Positions 1 to 7,387 of a stretch of 64,000 nt of DNA are shown here, piece by piece. The translations under genes were made by a program, and so were the position numbers. Under the pieces are notes generated by a model. It saw only the letters and a program-made list of their open reading frames with translations. It made no database searches and was not told the DNA's origin. How positions within the stretch are numbered: position 1 is the stretch's first letter; each line of letters begins with the position of its first letter. The DNA is from a virus. The stretch lies in IMG/VR virus record IMGVR_UViG_3300033143_001962, positions 124,001 to 188,000 of that record, one strand, 5' to 3'.

Positions 1-12
1 CATAATGTAGTT

Positions 13-252
13 TCAAATTTCATCTGCTTCCTCTAATTCTTTTTCAAAAGTAATCAATGCTTCATAGCACCTACGCTTCATTGCAACACCCTCCGGCAAC
101 ATAGCAATTATCTCTTGCATACCTTCAATACTTCTATCTTCGTAGGACTGTAAGAAATCTTGTGACATGGCCATAACAAGTTCTTGCTCAGCTTTTAACA
201 ATGCTGCCTTAGCTTTGTTAAACTTGTTAATTTCTTTAGTTGGACGTTTCAT
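13..252 (-). CDS. Hypothetical protein, 79 aa
   Basis: Unrecognised, charged and mostly helical. It overlaps the upstream gene by 17 bases in another frame, as is common in this tightly packed operon. Another minus-strand gene seems to start at position 3 and run out of the window. Confidence 0.6.
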   Translation of the reverse strand: MKRPTKEINKFNKAKAALLKAEQELVMAMSQDFLQSYEDRSIEGMQEIIAMLPEGVAMKRRCYEALITFEKELEEADEI

Positions 253-433
253 TATCGTCCTCTACCATTTCGATGCTGTGACCACATGCTAGTTCTCCGT
301 ATACTACACTACCGAGTAATTCCAGTACCGGAGTATTGTTTAGTATTTCATGTGCTGTGTCTAAATCCTCAGCTTGTATGTACTTTGTAATAGTGTGTCT
401 AAACACGGTTACCTTACATTTAAATGTTGGCAT
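236..433 (-). CDS. Hypothetical protein, 65 aa
   Basis: Unrecognised small protein with a KCKVTVFRHTITKYIQA start that looks like a beta-strand segment. It overlaps its upstream neighbour by 14 bases and belongs to the operon that begins at the 3.5 kb promoter. Confidence 0.6.
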   Translation of the reverse strand: MPTFKCKVTVFRHTITKYIQAEDLDTAHEILNNTPVLELLGSVVYGELACGHSIEMVEDDNETSN

Positions 434-683
434 TTGCTTTTCCTAATGTTACTACATGACAAGTCTCAGACACTTCGTCTTCCGCTTTTTCAATGTGTAC
501 TAAAATTTGACCACGCTCAGTGACTAAGTTCTCAACCTGTCGTAACCACCATGTCGCTGTAATTTTAGCATTTTCTCGCGAGTATTGATTCGCTTCGCAA
601 CTATCATCGGCTAATGCATCGTCGCCTGCACCGCTAACAAATTGCTCGTCACCTTGTGTACAAGTTACTATTACAACGTACAT
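420..683 (-). CDS. Hypothetical protein, 87 aa
   Basis: Unrecognised. The middle is acidic (GAGDDALADDS) and is followed by a helix with WWLRQVENLV. The ATG overlaps the upstream stop as TAATG, which suggests translational coupling. Confidence 0.6.
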   Translation of the reverse strand: MYVVIVTCTQGDEQFVSGAGDDALADDSCEANQYSRENAKITATWWLRQVENLVTERGQILVHIEKAEDEVSETCHVVTLGKANANI

Positions 684-958
684 TATACAACCTCCTTCAC
701 AGGAATAACATCGTTACCTACTTTAAGTTCAAGTAAGTCTTCTATTAGTAATAAACGATTACGACCTTTTACACTAACGTAATAACCACCTCTTGTTTCC
801 TTGCGCCAGTACACCATTTTATTAAAATGATTTGGTCTTGTGAACTTAAGTGGCTTTAAAATCCCATCAATCTTTAAACTGTAAAGCTTCTTATCTTCAA
901 CATTAAAGAAGTAACCTGCGTACTTTGTTGCTGCGTACGGTGCTGGTAAAGTAACCAT
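683..958 (-). CDS. Hypothetical protein, 91 aa
   Basis: Unrecognised. The pattern YYSVKGRNRLLLIEDL-like (YYVSVKGRNRLLL) recalls the small DNA-binding modules found beside phage endonucleases, but no nuclease domain is present. That resemblance is weak inference. Coupled by TAATG overlap to the 44-residue membrane protein before it. Confidence 0.6.
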   Translation of the reverse strand: MVTLPAPYAATKYAGYFFNVEDKKLYSLKIDGILKPLKFTRPNHFNKMVYWRKETRGGYYVSVKGRNRLLLIEDLLELKVGNDVIPVKEVV

Positions 959-1092
959 TAGTAAAATGCTCCTAAGCCGTACCCGACATATATGCCAAAT
1001 AAGAAAAACATAACGGCAGTACCAGCTATCCGTAAAATAGGATACGTAAGTTCTTCACCGTGTGAGATAATTTTAAAATGTTCGTTTTTCAT
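958..1092 (-). CDS. Small membrane protein, 44 aa
   Basis: Short ORF read directly from the sequence. It has a charged N terminus and one hydrophobic helix (AVMFFLFGIYVGYGLGAF). A GGAGA ribosome site lies before the ATG, which overlaps the upstream stop (TAATG). The downstream gene is coupled in the same way. Confidence 0.55.
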   Translation of the reverse strand: MKNEHFKIISHGEELTYPILRIAGTAVMFFLFGIYVGYGLGAFY

Positions 1093-1334
1093 TAATCTAT
1101 CTCCGCGTTATATGTTTCAACTGGACCAACCGGGTAGTGTTCAACTTCTACACGAATGATTCCGCTTGTCCAACGTTTTGCCGCTCTAATTGCTGCCTTC
1201 AACCCTTGCTGCGTGGTCGCGACGCGAGACTTGCATCTGACTTCATCATTGCCGAGTCGCTCAGTCATGCCGCATGGCCCTAACTTGAACACGCCAGTAA
1301 CAATCCAAACACCTTCTACGTTTTTATTAGCCAT
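1092..1334 (-). CDS. Hypothetical protein, 80 aa
   Basis: Unrecognised. The pattern of an N-terminal strand (VWIVTGVFKL), a basic helix (LKAAIRAAKRW) and a final strand suggests a small alpha/beta fold. Neighbours are small membrane proteins in the same operon. Confidence 0.6.
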   Translation of the reverse strand: MANKNVEGVWIVTGVFKLGPCGMTERLGNDEVRCKSRVATTQQGLKAAIRAAKRWTSGIIRVEVEHYPVGPVETYNAEID

Positions 1335-1426
1335 TAGTAACCCATCATCATTGCAGTTACAGGAAGTACAGCAAGTAACATGCTAGTTAATACTGCCGCC
1401 CCAAAATAATTTTTAATAAATTCCAT
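1334..1426 (-). CDS. Very small membrane protein, 30 aa
   Basis: ORF of 31 codons between coupled genes. The product is nearly one hydrophobic helix (AAVLTSMLLAVLPVTAMMM). Its ATG overlaps the upstream stop and its own stop overlaps the next ATG, which supports it despite its size. Confidence 0.45.
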   Translation of the reverse strand: MEFIKNYFGAAVLTSMLLAVLPVTAMMMGY

Positions 1427-1584
1427 TATTCTTTCTTCCCATCTAAGTAGTTAAGTAACATTATAAATATGCCTAACACTGTGAAGCCTAATCCAATTGT
1501 TAAGAAGCCATGCACCGGCTGAAATTGTTCCATGTTGCCAATACAAAGTCCAGTTATTAAAAGTCCAACCACGTATATAAGCAT
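1426..1584 (-). CDS. Small membrane protein, 52 aa
   Basis: Two hydrophobic segments (residues about 2-15 and 30-45) joined by a polar loop, ending in a lysine-rich tail. Coupled to both neighbours. Function unknown. Confidence 0.55.
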   Translation of the reverse strand: MLIYVVGLLITGLCIGNMEQFQPVHGFLTIGLGFTVLGIFIMLLNYLDGKKE

Positions 1585-1585
1585 A

Positions 1586-1783
1586 TTACACCCAAGGTTG
1601 ATTTAAAATATGCGACATAAGCATTAACTTACTCGCGTTGTTGTTTTCAAAAGAAACTTTAAACATGGTCTTACCAAATACAGGATCATATGGATTGCCA
1701 ATAAAACGACCATCGTACTTCATAACTAATAATTGAATAGTACGTGCAAATCTCCAGTGATTATAAAAAGTTAACGTGGTCAT
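1586..1783 (-). CDS. Hypothetical protein, 65 aa
   Basis: Unrecognised. It starts with a beta segment and ends in ILNQPWV. It overlaps the end of the upstream duplicated-domain protein by one base. Confidence 0.55.
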   Translation of the reverse strand: MTTLTFYNHWRFARTIQLLVMKYDGRFIGNPYDPVFGKTMFKVSFENNNASKLMLMSHILNQPWV

Positions 1784-2238
1784 TAGTTGTTGTCCTTTTT
1801 AAGTACAAACATTGTTACAATTTTTGGATCTACTTTAATTAAATCACGTGTGTATCTAGTATCATTCCGAACATACACATCGCCGTATACTTTAGTAACA
1901 ACGGCAGCATCAGCAATAAATTGTGTAATCTCAACTATAACTGGATCAATGTACTCGCCACCTGATGCAAATGCATAATCGCCTATTGCTAAGTCTTGCC
2001 CTAAGCGGTCTTTTGGATTTTGTACTAATATCTTTTCAACTGCTTCAGCATCCAACTTAATCAAATCTACTGGAAACTTTAATGTTCTTTTATCTTCTGG
2101 ATTATATGTTGTTGGGTCTAATCTAACCTTCATAGGAGTAAATCCACGCACAATAAAGATCGCAGGAGTTTCATTTTCTGGATACAATCCGGAAATATAA
2201 TCACCTTGTATGATCTCTTGTCCTAAAAAATCGTTCAT
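1783..2238 (-). CDS. Protein with two copies of an LGQ/GDY domain, 151 aa
   Basis: Two tandem copies of about 70 residues are visible. Each begins LGQ-x4-GDY (residues 5-13 and about 80-88), carries a P-x-I beta segment, and ends in DLIK-x-D-x2-V. The second copy lacks some hydrophobic loops of the first. This indicates internal duplication. No function is recognised. Confidence 0.65.
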   Translation of the reverse strand: MNDFLGQEIIQGDYISGLYPENETPAIFIVRGFTPMKVRLDPTTYNPEDKRTLKFPVDLIKLDAEAVEKILVQNPKDRLGQDLAIGDYAFASGGEYIDPVIVEITQFIADAAVVTKVYGDVYVRNDTRYTRDLIKVDPKIVTMFVLKKDNN

Positions 2239-2450
2239 AACTTGCCCTTTGGACGGCGTTGATCACGCATCACCCAGTAAATAAAAGTTAACATCATTAG
2301 CACTGCGCCAATCATCATTGATGTTAACACAATAAACACCTTTGCGCTATCGTTTAATTCAAACAATTTAACCAAATAGATTGAACTAACGGTTGGTATA
2401 ACGAATGCCAGTACGCATGATATAAAATGTGCGAAGTTAATAAATTTCAT
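2235..2450 (-). CDS. Membrane protein, 71 aa, two TM helices
   Basis: Two clear hydrophobic segments (about residues 5-26 and 38-62) and a basic C terminus (RDQRRPKGK). ATGA overlap with the next gene. Function unknown. Confidence 0.6.
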   Translation of the reverse strand: MKFINFAHFISCVLAFVIPTVSSIYLVKLFELNDSAKVFIVLTSMMIGAVLMMLTFIYWVMRDQRRPKGKL

Positions 2451-2458
2451 ATTCTCTC

Positions 2459-2641
2459 CTAAGATACCACAGAAGCTACTAGTGCGCCTAATGCAGTAGC
2501 TATACCAAAATAACCAATGTGCTTGTAATAGCCCATTCCTGTCTTGCCATTTGCTTGTCTACATTCCGGCCCAACTGCCCATAAAAATCCTGACAACACT
2601 GATAACAGTACGAGTACAAATATTAATAATTGTATGTTCAT
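2459..2641 (-). CDS. Membrane protein, 60 aa
   Basis: Two hydrophobic segments flank a polar loop (GPECRQANGKTG). The start is placed at an ATG with an AGAGG ribosome site rather than a longer in-frame start 21 bases upstream that overlaps the previous small ORF. Confidence 0.55.
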   Translation of the reverse strand: MNIQLLIFVLVLLSVLSGFLWAVGPECRQANGKTGMGYYKHIGYFGIATALGALVASVVS

Positions 2642-2642
2642 A

Positions 2643-2723
2643 TTAACCTCTTGTGCAAACAAATGTTATTATTGCAAAGAAAAGACCTAAGCCCTGTGCT
2701 AGTGCATCTATAAGTTCATGCAT
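2643..2723 (-). CDS. Very small membrane-type protein, 26 aa
   Basis: ORF of 27 codons with a hydrophobic helix (LGLFFAIITFVC). It fits exactly between two coupled genes. Real but minor, or a leader ORF. Confidence 0.35.
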   Translation of the reverse strand: MHELIDALAQGLGLFFAIITFVCTRG

Positions 2724-2724
2724 G

Positions 2725-3111
2725 TTAAATTCCTTTAACTTTGTCAATGAATTTAGCAATCCCATCTAACAATGGACGCAACTTTGAATCTGGACTTGTT
2801 AAATAAGTCTTTTCTTTCTTATATTTTTCAATGTCAGTTGCTTGAGTTGCGCCTAGGTTAGCTGGCATAACTGGATCTACGTCTGTTGCAGGATCAAATA
2901 ATTTGTGACCGCTTAATGCTGCAAATGTCTCCGGTGTGTCCATTACTGTATAAATTTCAAACCATTTATAGTTGCCAACGCCGTCTGGTGTTAGCCAACC
3001 GTTCATGTCGCCAACCATTCCATCTTTGTTAAGTTTAATTTTAACATCGTTAACATCAATTAATGTTTTACCGCTAATCAATGCTTGCATGAATTCTCTG
3101 TGATTTTTCAT
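2725..3111 (-). CDS. Hypothetical protein, 128 aa
   Basis: Unrecognised soluble protein. It starts one base after the stop region of the upstream gene (TAATG overlap at 3111) and lies in the first operon below the 3.5 kb promoter. Confidence 0.65.
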   Translation of the reverse strand: MKNHREFMQALISGKTLIDVNDVKIKLNKDGMVGDMNGWLTPDGVGNYKWFEIYTVMDTPETFAALSGHKLFDPATDVDPVMPANLGATQATDIEKYKKEKTYLTSPDSKLRPLLDGIAKFIDKVKGI

Positions 3112-3476
3112 TATACAGTCTCCGCCGAGCGTATCTTTAAGAAACCAATCGGTCCAACTAAGTGCATGTCACCGTTTTCATCTTCTAAGATATCATTAAC
3201 ACTTACTGAATGCATTTGCCCTAAGCGTGTAATACGTGCTTCGTTAGCTTTGCGGTTGAACGGTTCGTTGCTAATATTAAATACATGATCTAAATCGTCT
3301 GCATTAATAATAGCAACTTTGTTATATAAGCCTGCGACAAAATTCTTACCAGCATCTTCAGCTGTTTCGGAAAAACGTGTTGCTTTCATTTTAGGATGCG
3401 AATGTGGATTTTCCATAGCATTAATTGTATCAGCTTCTTCTTTAGTAATAACAATTTGATGTATAGTAAAGTTCAT
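3111..3476 (-). CDS. Hypothetical protein, 121 aa, first gene of an operon
   Basis: Unrecognised alpha/beta protein. First gene behind a good sigma70-type promoter (3510-3537), so probably early. The leader is about 27 bases and contains GGGCGGG before the ATG. Confidence 0.65.
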   Translation of the reverse strand: MNFTIHQIVITKEEADTINAMENPHSHPKMKATRFSETAEDAGKNFVAGLYNKVAIINADDLDHVFNISNEPFNRKANEARITRLGQMHSVSVNDILEDENGDMHLVGPIGFLKIRSAETV

Positions 3477-3509
3477 ATATCCCGCCCTGTTTGCTAAGTT
3501 GTTATATAC

Positions 3510-3537
3510 ATTATAGCATCTGTGTCCAAAAGGTCAA
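3510..3537 (-). promoter_or_regulatory. Sigma70-type promoter P1
   Basis: On the minus strand TTGACC, 16 bases, TATAAT. It faces the operon that runs off the left end of the window. A 15-bp near-palindrome lies 131 bases upstream. Confidence 0.75.
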
Positions 3538-3667
3538 CCTTTATATTTGCGGATTGTACGGGCAATATGCTCCGTCGTACAGAGTTACAGGCGTAAAATA
3601 TGCTAAGTTGTTGTTTCTATTGGGTTTATTATTTTATAGGTACTTAATTGGAATAAATTAAGTGTTT

Positions 3668-3684
3668 GTAAATCAATGACTTAC
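3668..3684. repeat. Near-palindrome TAAATCAATGACTTA, copy 1
   Basis: GTAAATCAATGACTTAC has arms GTAAATCA and GTAAGTCA around a central base. The 15-bp core recurs unchanged at 42596, 59126 and 59278, always in or next to intergenic DNA near a sigma70-type promoter. This copy overlaps the stop codon of the RRM-like gene. Confidence 0.7.
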
Positions 3685-4020
3685 GTGCGATGAATGATTA
3701 ACTATTTCAACAGTTGTGCAACTTCTGCGGTTGTGTGTAACCTGTCCTCTTTCGAAAAACTGGCGTACAACCACTAAAATACCGTTCAAACGCTGTGAAT
3801 TGCACTTGCTTATAACTTTTTTAGCAATCGCATCATTGTTAATTGTAACTAATCCGTAGTATTCAATGACATCAGTTAACGCATCACGTACCACTATTGT
3901 GCTGTAGTCGTCAATTTCAGCAGGAGCCATTAACCATCCGGCCATTACATTGTCGCCTATGAACTCGCGCACTGATTCTTCTGTAGTATGTTCTGAGATA
4001 CCGAGGATAATTATTTGCAT
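3673..4020 (-). CDS. Protein with RRM-like fold pattern, 115 aa
   Basis: The order of elements matches an RNA recognition motif: strand QIIILGIS (RNP2-like), helix TEESVREFI, strand EYYGLVTIN (RNP1-like), helix DAIAKKVISKCN, strand NGILVVVRQF, then a basic tail. It may bind RNA, but the RNP residues are only partly conserved. A late octamer sits five bases before the ATG, predicting a leaderless late mRNA. The stop lies inside the repeated near-palindrome. Confidence 0.6.
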   Translation of the reverse strand: MQIIILGISEHTTEESVREFIGDNVMAGWLMAPAEIDDYSTIVVRDALTDVIEYYGLVTINNDAIAKKVISKCNSQRLNGILVVVRQFFERGQVTHNRRSCTTVEIVNHSSHVSH

Positions 4021-4025
4021 AAAAG

Positions 4026-4033
4026 TATTTATT
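4026..4033 (-). promoter_or_regulatory. Late promoter octamer AATAAATA
   Basis: T4-type late octamer (variant of TATAAATA) exactly five bases before the ATG at 4020. Confidence 0.55.
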
Positions 4034-4706
4034 TAAATATTCTAAATTCGGATACGTCTGTGTAGTCACTAGCCCCTATTCGTTTATCTTCCATTTTTTG
4101 GTCACTATCCATTAAGATAATACCTCTTGCGGCATCCTCTGGAGTCATGTTCATGTGCCATCCTAAGAATGGAAAGTCCATATCTAAGTACTTGCCGTCA
4201 GTTCTACCATCGTGACTAACAATCTTCAACCATTTGTATGCTTCTTTGCTGTCGGTTAAAATCATACCACCTTTGCCAATTGGAAGCTGTTTCTTAATTT
4301 GGAATGATACACATTGCAACCCACTGGAGTACATGCCTTCGCCCCAGAATGTAGCGGCGTCCCAGATATTGTACGGGTGTAATTTGTACTGGTCTTCCCA
4401 TTCATAATCGTCAAACTCAACATCGCATCCAGCATGTTTAATTTGCATAGGCACAGATATGTATGTGTGTGACGGAATAGTAATTACACCTTTTGCTTTT
4501 ACGTATTTTAAACTTAAGAACAATGCATTAGAACAAGAGTCAACTGCTATTGCGTACTTACTCCCTGCGAACTTAGCAACCTTCTCTTCAAACATAGTAA
4601 CAGCGTCATGTGGATCTCGCCATTCGTATCCCATTTCAAATATAATATCAAGTTCAGGACGTTGTAATTCTTTCGGTAGTTGCCCGCGTGGCCATTCTTT
4701 AAACAT
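4029..4706 (-). CDS. Short DegT/DnrJ-type PLP aminotransferase, 225 aa
   Basis: The N-terminal two thirds of a DegT/DnrJ/EryC1 sugar aminotransferase: FEEKVAKFAGSKYAIAVDSCSNAL, then TIPSHTY, then SFQIKKQLPIGKGG holding the PLP-binding lysine in the family's SF-x3-K position. Full-length members have about 370 residues. This one ends soon after the MTPEDAARGI segment and lacks the C-terminal small domain. It may be a reduced enzyme acting on nucleotide-sugars, or non-functional. The start overlaps the stop of the nuclease-fold gene. Confidence 0.7.
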   Translation of the reverse strand: MFKEWPRGQLPKELQRPELDIIFEMGYEWRDPHDAVTMFEEKVAKFAGSKYAIAVDSCSNALFLSLKYVKAKGVITIPSHTYISVPMQIKHAGCDVEFDDYEWEDQYKLHPYNIWDAATFWGEGMYSSGLQCVSFQIKKQLPIGKGGMILTDSKEAYKWLKIVSHDGRTDGKYLDMDFPFLGWHMNMTPEDAARGIILMDSDQKMEDKRIGASDYTDVSEFRIFK

Positions 4707-5254
4707 TATTTAATGTAGTCTCTTATTTTTAGTCTACTAAAGTTATTAGCTTCAAATGTACATGTATCAAACTCGAGTCCGTCTGCTGTAAAATTACAGT
4801 TGCATTCAGCAATAAACAAATCGTTGAAGTCTTTAAAGTTAAACGGAACTAAGATAGATCCTATCCTGTCGCCAACTGTTTTGGTTTCAATGACATCATC
4901 TCCGCTGTATTTTTCAATATAACGCTTTAATTCGAATGTATGGATAAGGCGCAACTTAGCCTTGCCGTTGCCTGCTGGATTAAGGAATGCATACACGTCA
5001 GCTTCTGTTACACTTAGCCCACTAGCCCTACCATCTGCTCTTGCGATTTCAATTAATCCGTCTAACCCTTTGCTAGAAGTTTTTAATTCTATTTTAGTAT
5101 TTTCAATCACAAAGTCGTAACCCGGATAAAAGCCTTTAGTGACTTCTGTTGGCCGTAGTTCAAACAATGAACATATACTGGACATAATAGCTAAGTCTGC
5201 AATATCACCATGCCCTGATTTAAAATCTAATAGCTGTTTAACGTTTATAATCAT
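4706..5254 (-). CDS. Protein with PD-(D/E)XK nuclease-like motif, 182 aa
   Basis: The segment YPGYDFVIENTKIELKTSS fits the D...E-x-K core of PD-(D/E)XK nucleases (D in GYD, E-L-K after a strand), as in type II restriction enzymes. Overall identity is unknown. The ATG at 5254 is preferred to a longer start, because the promoter -10 box ends eight bases before it. The mRNA would therefore begin at or next to the A of the ATG. Followed by the short aminotransferase with overlap. Confidence 0.55.
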   Translation of the reverse strand: MIINVKQLLDFKSGHGDIADLAIMSSICSLFELRPTEVTKGFYPGYDFVIENTKIELKTSSKGLDGLIEIARADGRASGLSVTEADVYAFLNPAGNGKAKLRLIHTFELKRYIEKYSGDDVIETKTVGDRIGSILVPFNFKDFNDLFIAECNCNFTADGLEFDTCTFEANNFSRLKIRDYIK

Positions 5255-5261
5255 ACTAATA

Positions 5262-5290
5262 ATTATACAGTGGGTTAGGTTAGTTGTCAA
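5262..5290 (-). promoter_or_regulatory. Sigma70-type promoter P2, leaderless
   Basis: TTGACA, 17 bases, TATAAT, then seven bases (TATTAGT) and the ATG of the nuclease-fold gene. The -35 box lies inside the 3' end of the desaturase gene. Confidence 0.75.
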
Positions 5291-6038
5291 TAATTTTGGT
5301 GTTGCTAGGTATTAATTTTCCGTCAAAAGGTTTAGTAATAGGAGCGTGTTTTGCAATCTTAACTAGTTTGAATATTTGTAGAAATCTTAGTAACCAATAT
5401 CCTGAATCTAGTTCCCACCAGCGTACAGCATTGTTAGCTCGACGAGGCCATGCATGATGATTAGCATGATATTCTTCGCCAAGCATAATAATAGCACAAT
5501 AAGGTAAGTTTCTAGATTGGTCTACTTTGCTGCGTTTAACATTAATATATCCAGGCCACACATGTGAAATATAAGCGGTGCCTAATATATATTGTACAGG
5601 ATACCATTTTAAGAATAATGAAAACACCAACCCAATCCAACCAAATAATAGCATTAAAATAATAGTTTGTATGTAAAGTCCAATTGGATACTTTTGAAAA
5701 AAGAAATCAATTGCAGTAGGATCTACGTGCTTGTTGTTTTTTGTTAATGCATTAATTTCGGCCTCGGTTATTTGCATCGTCCCGGTCCATATATTTTTAT
5801 ATAATGGACTGTGCGGATCATCAACTGAATCAGATGTAGCGTGATGTTTAATATGCAATGCAGATTCTTTGCGGAACGAGTCCGGGTTGTATTGAGTTGA
5901 GCGTAACCAGCGGAAAGTTTTAACAACATTGGTTAAAAAACGTGAATAAATAACGCTTTGGTGAGCGAGATATTTGTGCCCATGCATGTGCCATAATGCA
6001 TGATACACCCAAAATAAAAATAAGTAAAGTTCAATCAT
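5280..6038 (-). CDS. Membrane fatty acid desaturase, 252 aa
   Basis: Three histidine boxes of the acyl-lipid/acyl-CoA delta-9 desaturase family are present: HKYLAH, HIKHH and HANHH. They bind the di-iron centre. Hydrophobic stretches lie near the N terminus and around residues 130-175. It would introduce a double bond into host acyl chains and change membrane fluidity. The start at 6038 is chosen because a TATAAGTA-like octamer (6044-6051) lies five bases upstream. The divergent gene at 6064 has its own octamer next to it. Rare in phages. Confidence 0.85.
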   Translation of the reverse strand: MIELYLFLFWVYHALWHMHGHKYLAHQSVIYSRFLTNVVKTFRWLRSTQYNPDSFRKESALHIKHHATSDSVDDPHSPLYKNIWTGTMQITEAEINALTKNNKHVDPTAIDFFFQKYPIGLYIQTIILMLLFGWIGLVFSLFLKWYPVQYILGTAYISHVWPGYINVKRSKVDQSRNLPYCAIIMLGEEYHANHHAWPRRANNAVRWWELDSGYWLLRFLQIFKLVKIAKHAPITKPFDGKLIPSNTKIIDN

Positions 6039-6043
6039 ACTTC

Positions 6044-6058
6044 TACTTATGCTAAATA
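6044..6058. promoter_or_regulatory. Back-to-back late promoter octamers
   Basis: Minus-strand CATAAGTA (6044-6051) and plus-strand GCTAAATA (6051-6058) share one base. Each is exactly five bases from an ATG (6038 minus, 6064 plus). A compact divergent late promoter. Confidence 0.55.
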
Positions 6059-6063
6059 GTAGT

Positions 6064-6312
6064 ATGGCACAATTAAATGAATTTGAAATAGATCCGTCAT
6101 TACGTAACCTAACCCCAGACACGGTGGCGTTACCTAATCGACCTGTGGATAAGAAAGCGGTAAATGCTATAGCACGAATTACCCCAAAAGAGTCGCGAGG
6201 CTATGCTAAGTTAGCGTATACTGCATGGGTAGAAAGCGGTATGAGCACTCCATGGGATGGCGTGTACACGGATCATGAAGGTCCACAAAATTTAACGTAC
6301 TTAGACGAATAA
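6064..6312 (+). CDS. Hypothetical protein, 82 aa
   Basis: Unrecognised soluble protein, one of the few plus-strand genes. Start set at ATG 6064 by the late octamer five bases upstream. A longer in-frame start would overlap that octamer. Confidence 0.6.
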   Translation: MAQLNEFEIDPSLRNLTPDTVALPNRPVDKKAVNAIARITPKESRGYAKLAYTAWVESGMSTPWDGVYTDHEGPQNLTYLDE

Positions 6313-6360
6313 CACCAAAACACTTGCTATTAGGAAATTATATTGCTATAGTTACTACAA

Positions 6361-6402
6361 GCTAAATAACTTTAACAAAAGGAAAATAATATGAACAACT
6401 AG
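6361..6402 (+). promoter_or_regulatory. Leader with octamer and three-codon ORF
   Basis: GCTAAATA (6361-6368) is followed by AAAGGA and an ATG-AAC-AAC-TAG mini-ORF at about 6391. It lies about 115 bases before the gene at 6506. It could be a leader ORF or chance. Confidence 0.3.
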
Positions 6403-6505
6403 ATACACACATTTATAACCCGTCCTCCATAACGGTGTCTTACACTTTAGAAAAGAAACAAAGCAACACTAAAGAACACAAGACATACACTTATAGGAGA
6501 ACATC

Positions 6506-7060
6506 ATGTCAAATTTTAAATCAAAAGAAGAATACCTTACCTTTATTTCCGCTTGGAAATCAGCAACAAACTCAGAAGAAGCTAAGTCTAAGAGACTAAC
6601 CTGCGACTACGAAGAATACATGTGGGATAGTCAGTTAAACGCCGAACAAATCAAGAACTACGAATCTAAAGGCTTTACAGTAAGTAAGAACGGTCGGACT
6701 ATTAAAAAGAAAGACGGTGCGCACTACAAAGAGAAAGGTAACTTAAATTCAGAACACTACCTTTTCTACAACATGAAGAAAGGTAAAGATCCTAAGCACG
6801 GCTTCACACCAATTACTGCTAAACGTAAACTAGAACCTGGCGAAACAGTATGGCGCGGCTTTGAATCAGCGTCATGGGCTTTGCAATTTATTGTTAAAGA
6901 TGCGCAAGGTTTTATGGCTGACGTCGAACAGGGTAAGAAAAGTAACTACGGTAGACGAGCTAACCACTTTCTTAAACCGTTTGGTGGAAATATATCTATA
7001 GGCGACTTAGCTAACATAGATCCAAATGCACTTGAACAGGCGCGGAAGGTTCATCGTTAA
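6506..7060 (+). CDS. Hypothetical protein, 184 aa
   Basis: Unrecognised lysine-rich soluble protein with AGGAG seven bases before the ATG. No domain seen. It converges on the small minus-strand gene at 7057 with a four-base overlap of their ends. Confidence 0.65.
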   Translation: MSNFKSKEEYLTFISAWKSATNSEEAKSKRLTCDYEEYMWDSQLNAEQIKNYESKGFTVSKNGRTIKKKDGAHYKEKGNLNSEHYLFYNMKKGKDPKHGFTPITAKRKLEPGETVWRGFESASWALQFIVKDAQGFMADVEQGKKSNYGRRANHFLKPFGGNISIGDLANIDPNALEQARKVHR

Positions 7061-7248
7061 GCGGATAATATATCGTTACACTCTCTGATGCTAATTTCGC
7101 AATCGAGTGCAATACGAGCTTCTCTTAATTTTGCAATGCGGTGGAAGTCTTCAGACCTATCCACCTTCATTGCGAGATCGCTAATGTTCTCGTTTATACG
7201 TGTGCGCATTAACTGGAGATGTTCGGTTGTGTATTTTGTAAAGTTCAT
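7057..7248 (-). CDS. Hypothetical helical protein, 63 aa
   Basis: Predicted as one long helix with heptad-like spacing. A perfect TATAAATA lies five bases before the ATG. Confidence 0.55.
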   Translation of the reverse strand: MNFTKYTTEHLQLMRTRINENISDLAMKVDRSEDFHRIAKLREARIALDCEISIRECNDILSA

Positions 7249-7253
7249 ATGAG

Positions 7254-7261
7254 TATTTATA
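7254..7261 (-). promoter_or_regulatory. Late promoter TATAAATA
   Basis: Perfect T4 late octamer, five bases before the ATG at 7248. Confidence 0.65.
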
Positions 7262-7342
7262 TCAGTGTATAATAATATTATAGCGACTAGTTCGCACTAC
7301 GTCAAGTATATCGGCAAAGTGTGAACTAGATTTACCAATCAA

Positions 7343-7369
7343 TAAAAAGCACTCCAAGGAGTGCTTTTT
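7343..7369. terminator. Bidirectional rho-independent terminator
   Basis: AAAAAGCACTCC and GGAGTGCTTTTT form a 12-bp hairpin with a two-base loop. It ends the DctP-like gene and also faces the upstream region. Confidence 0.85.
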
Positions 7370-7387
7370 AGTTAAGCTAATTACAAC

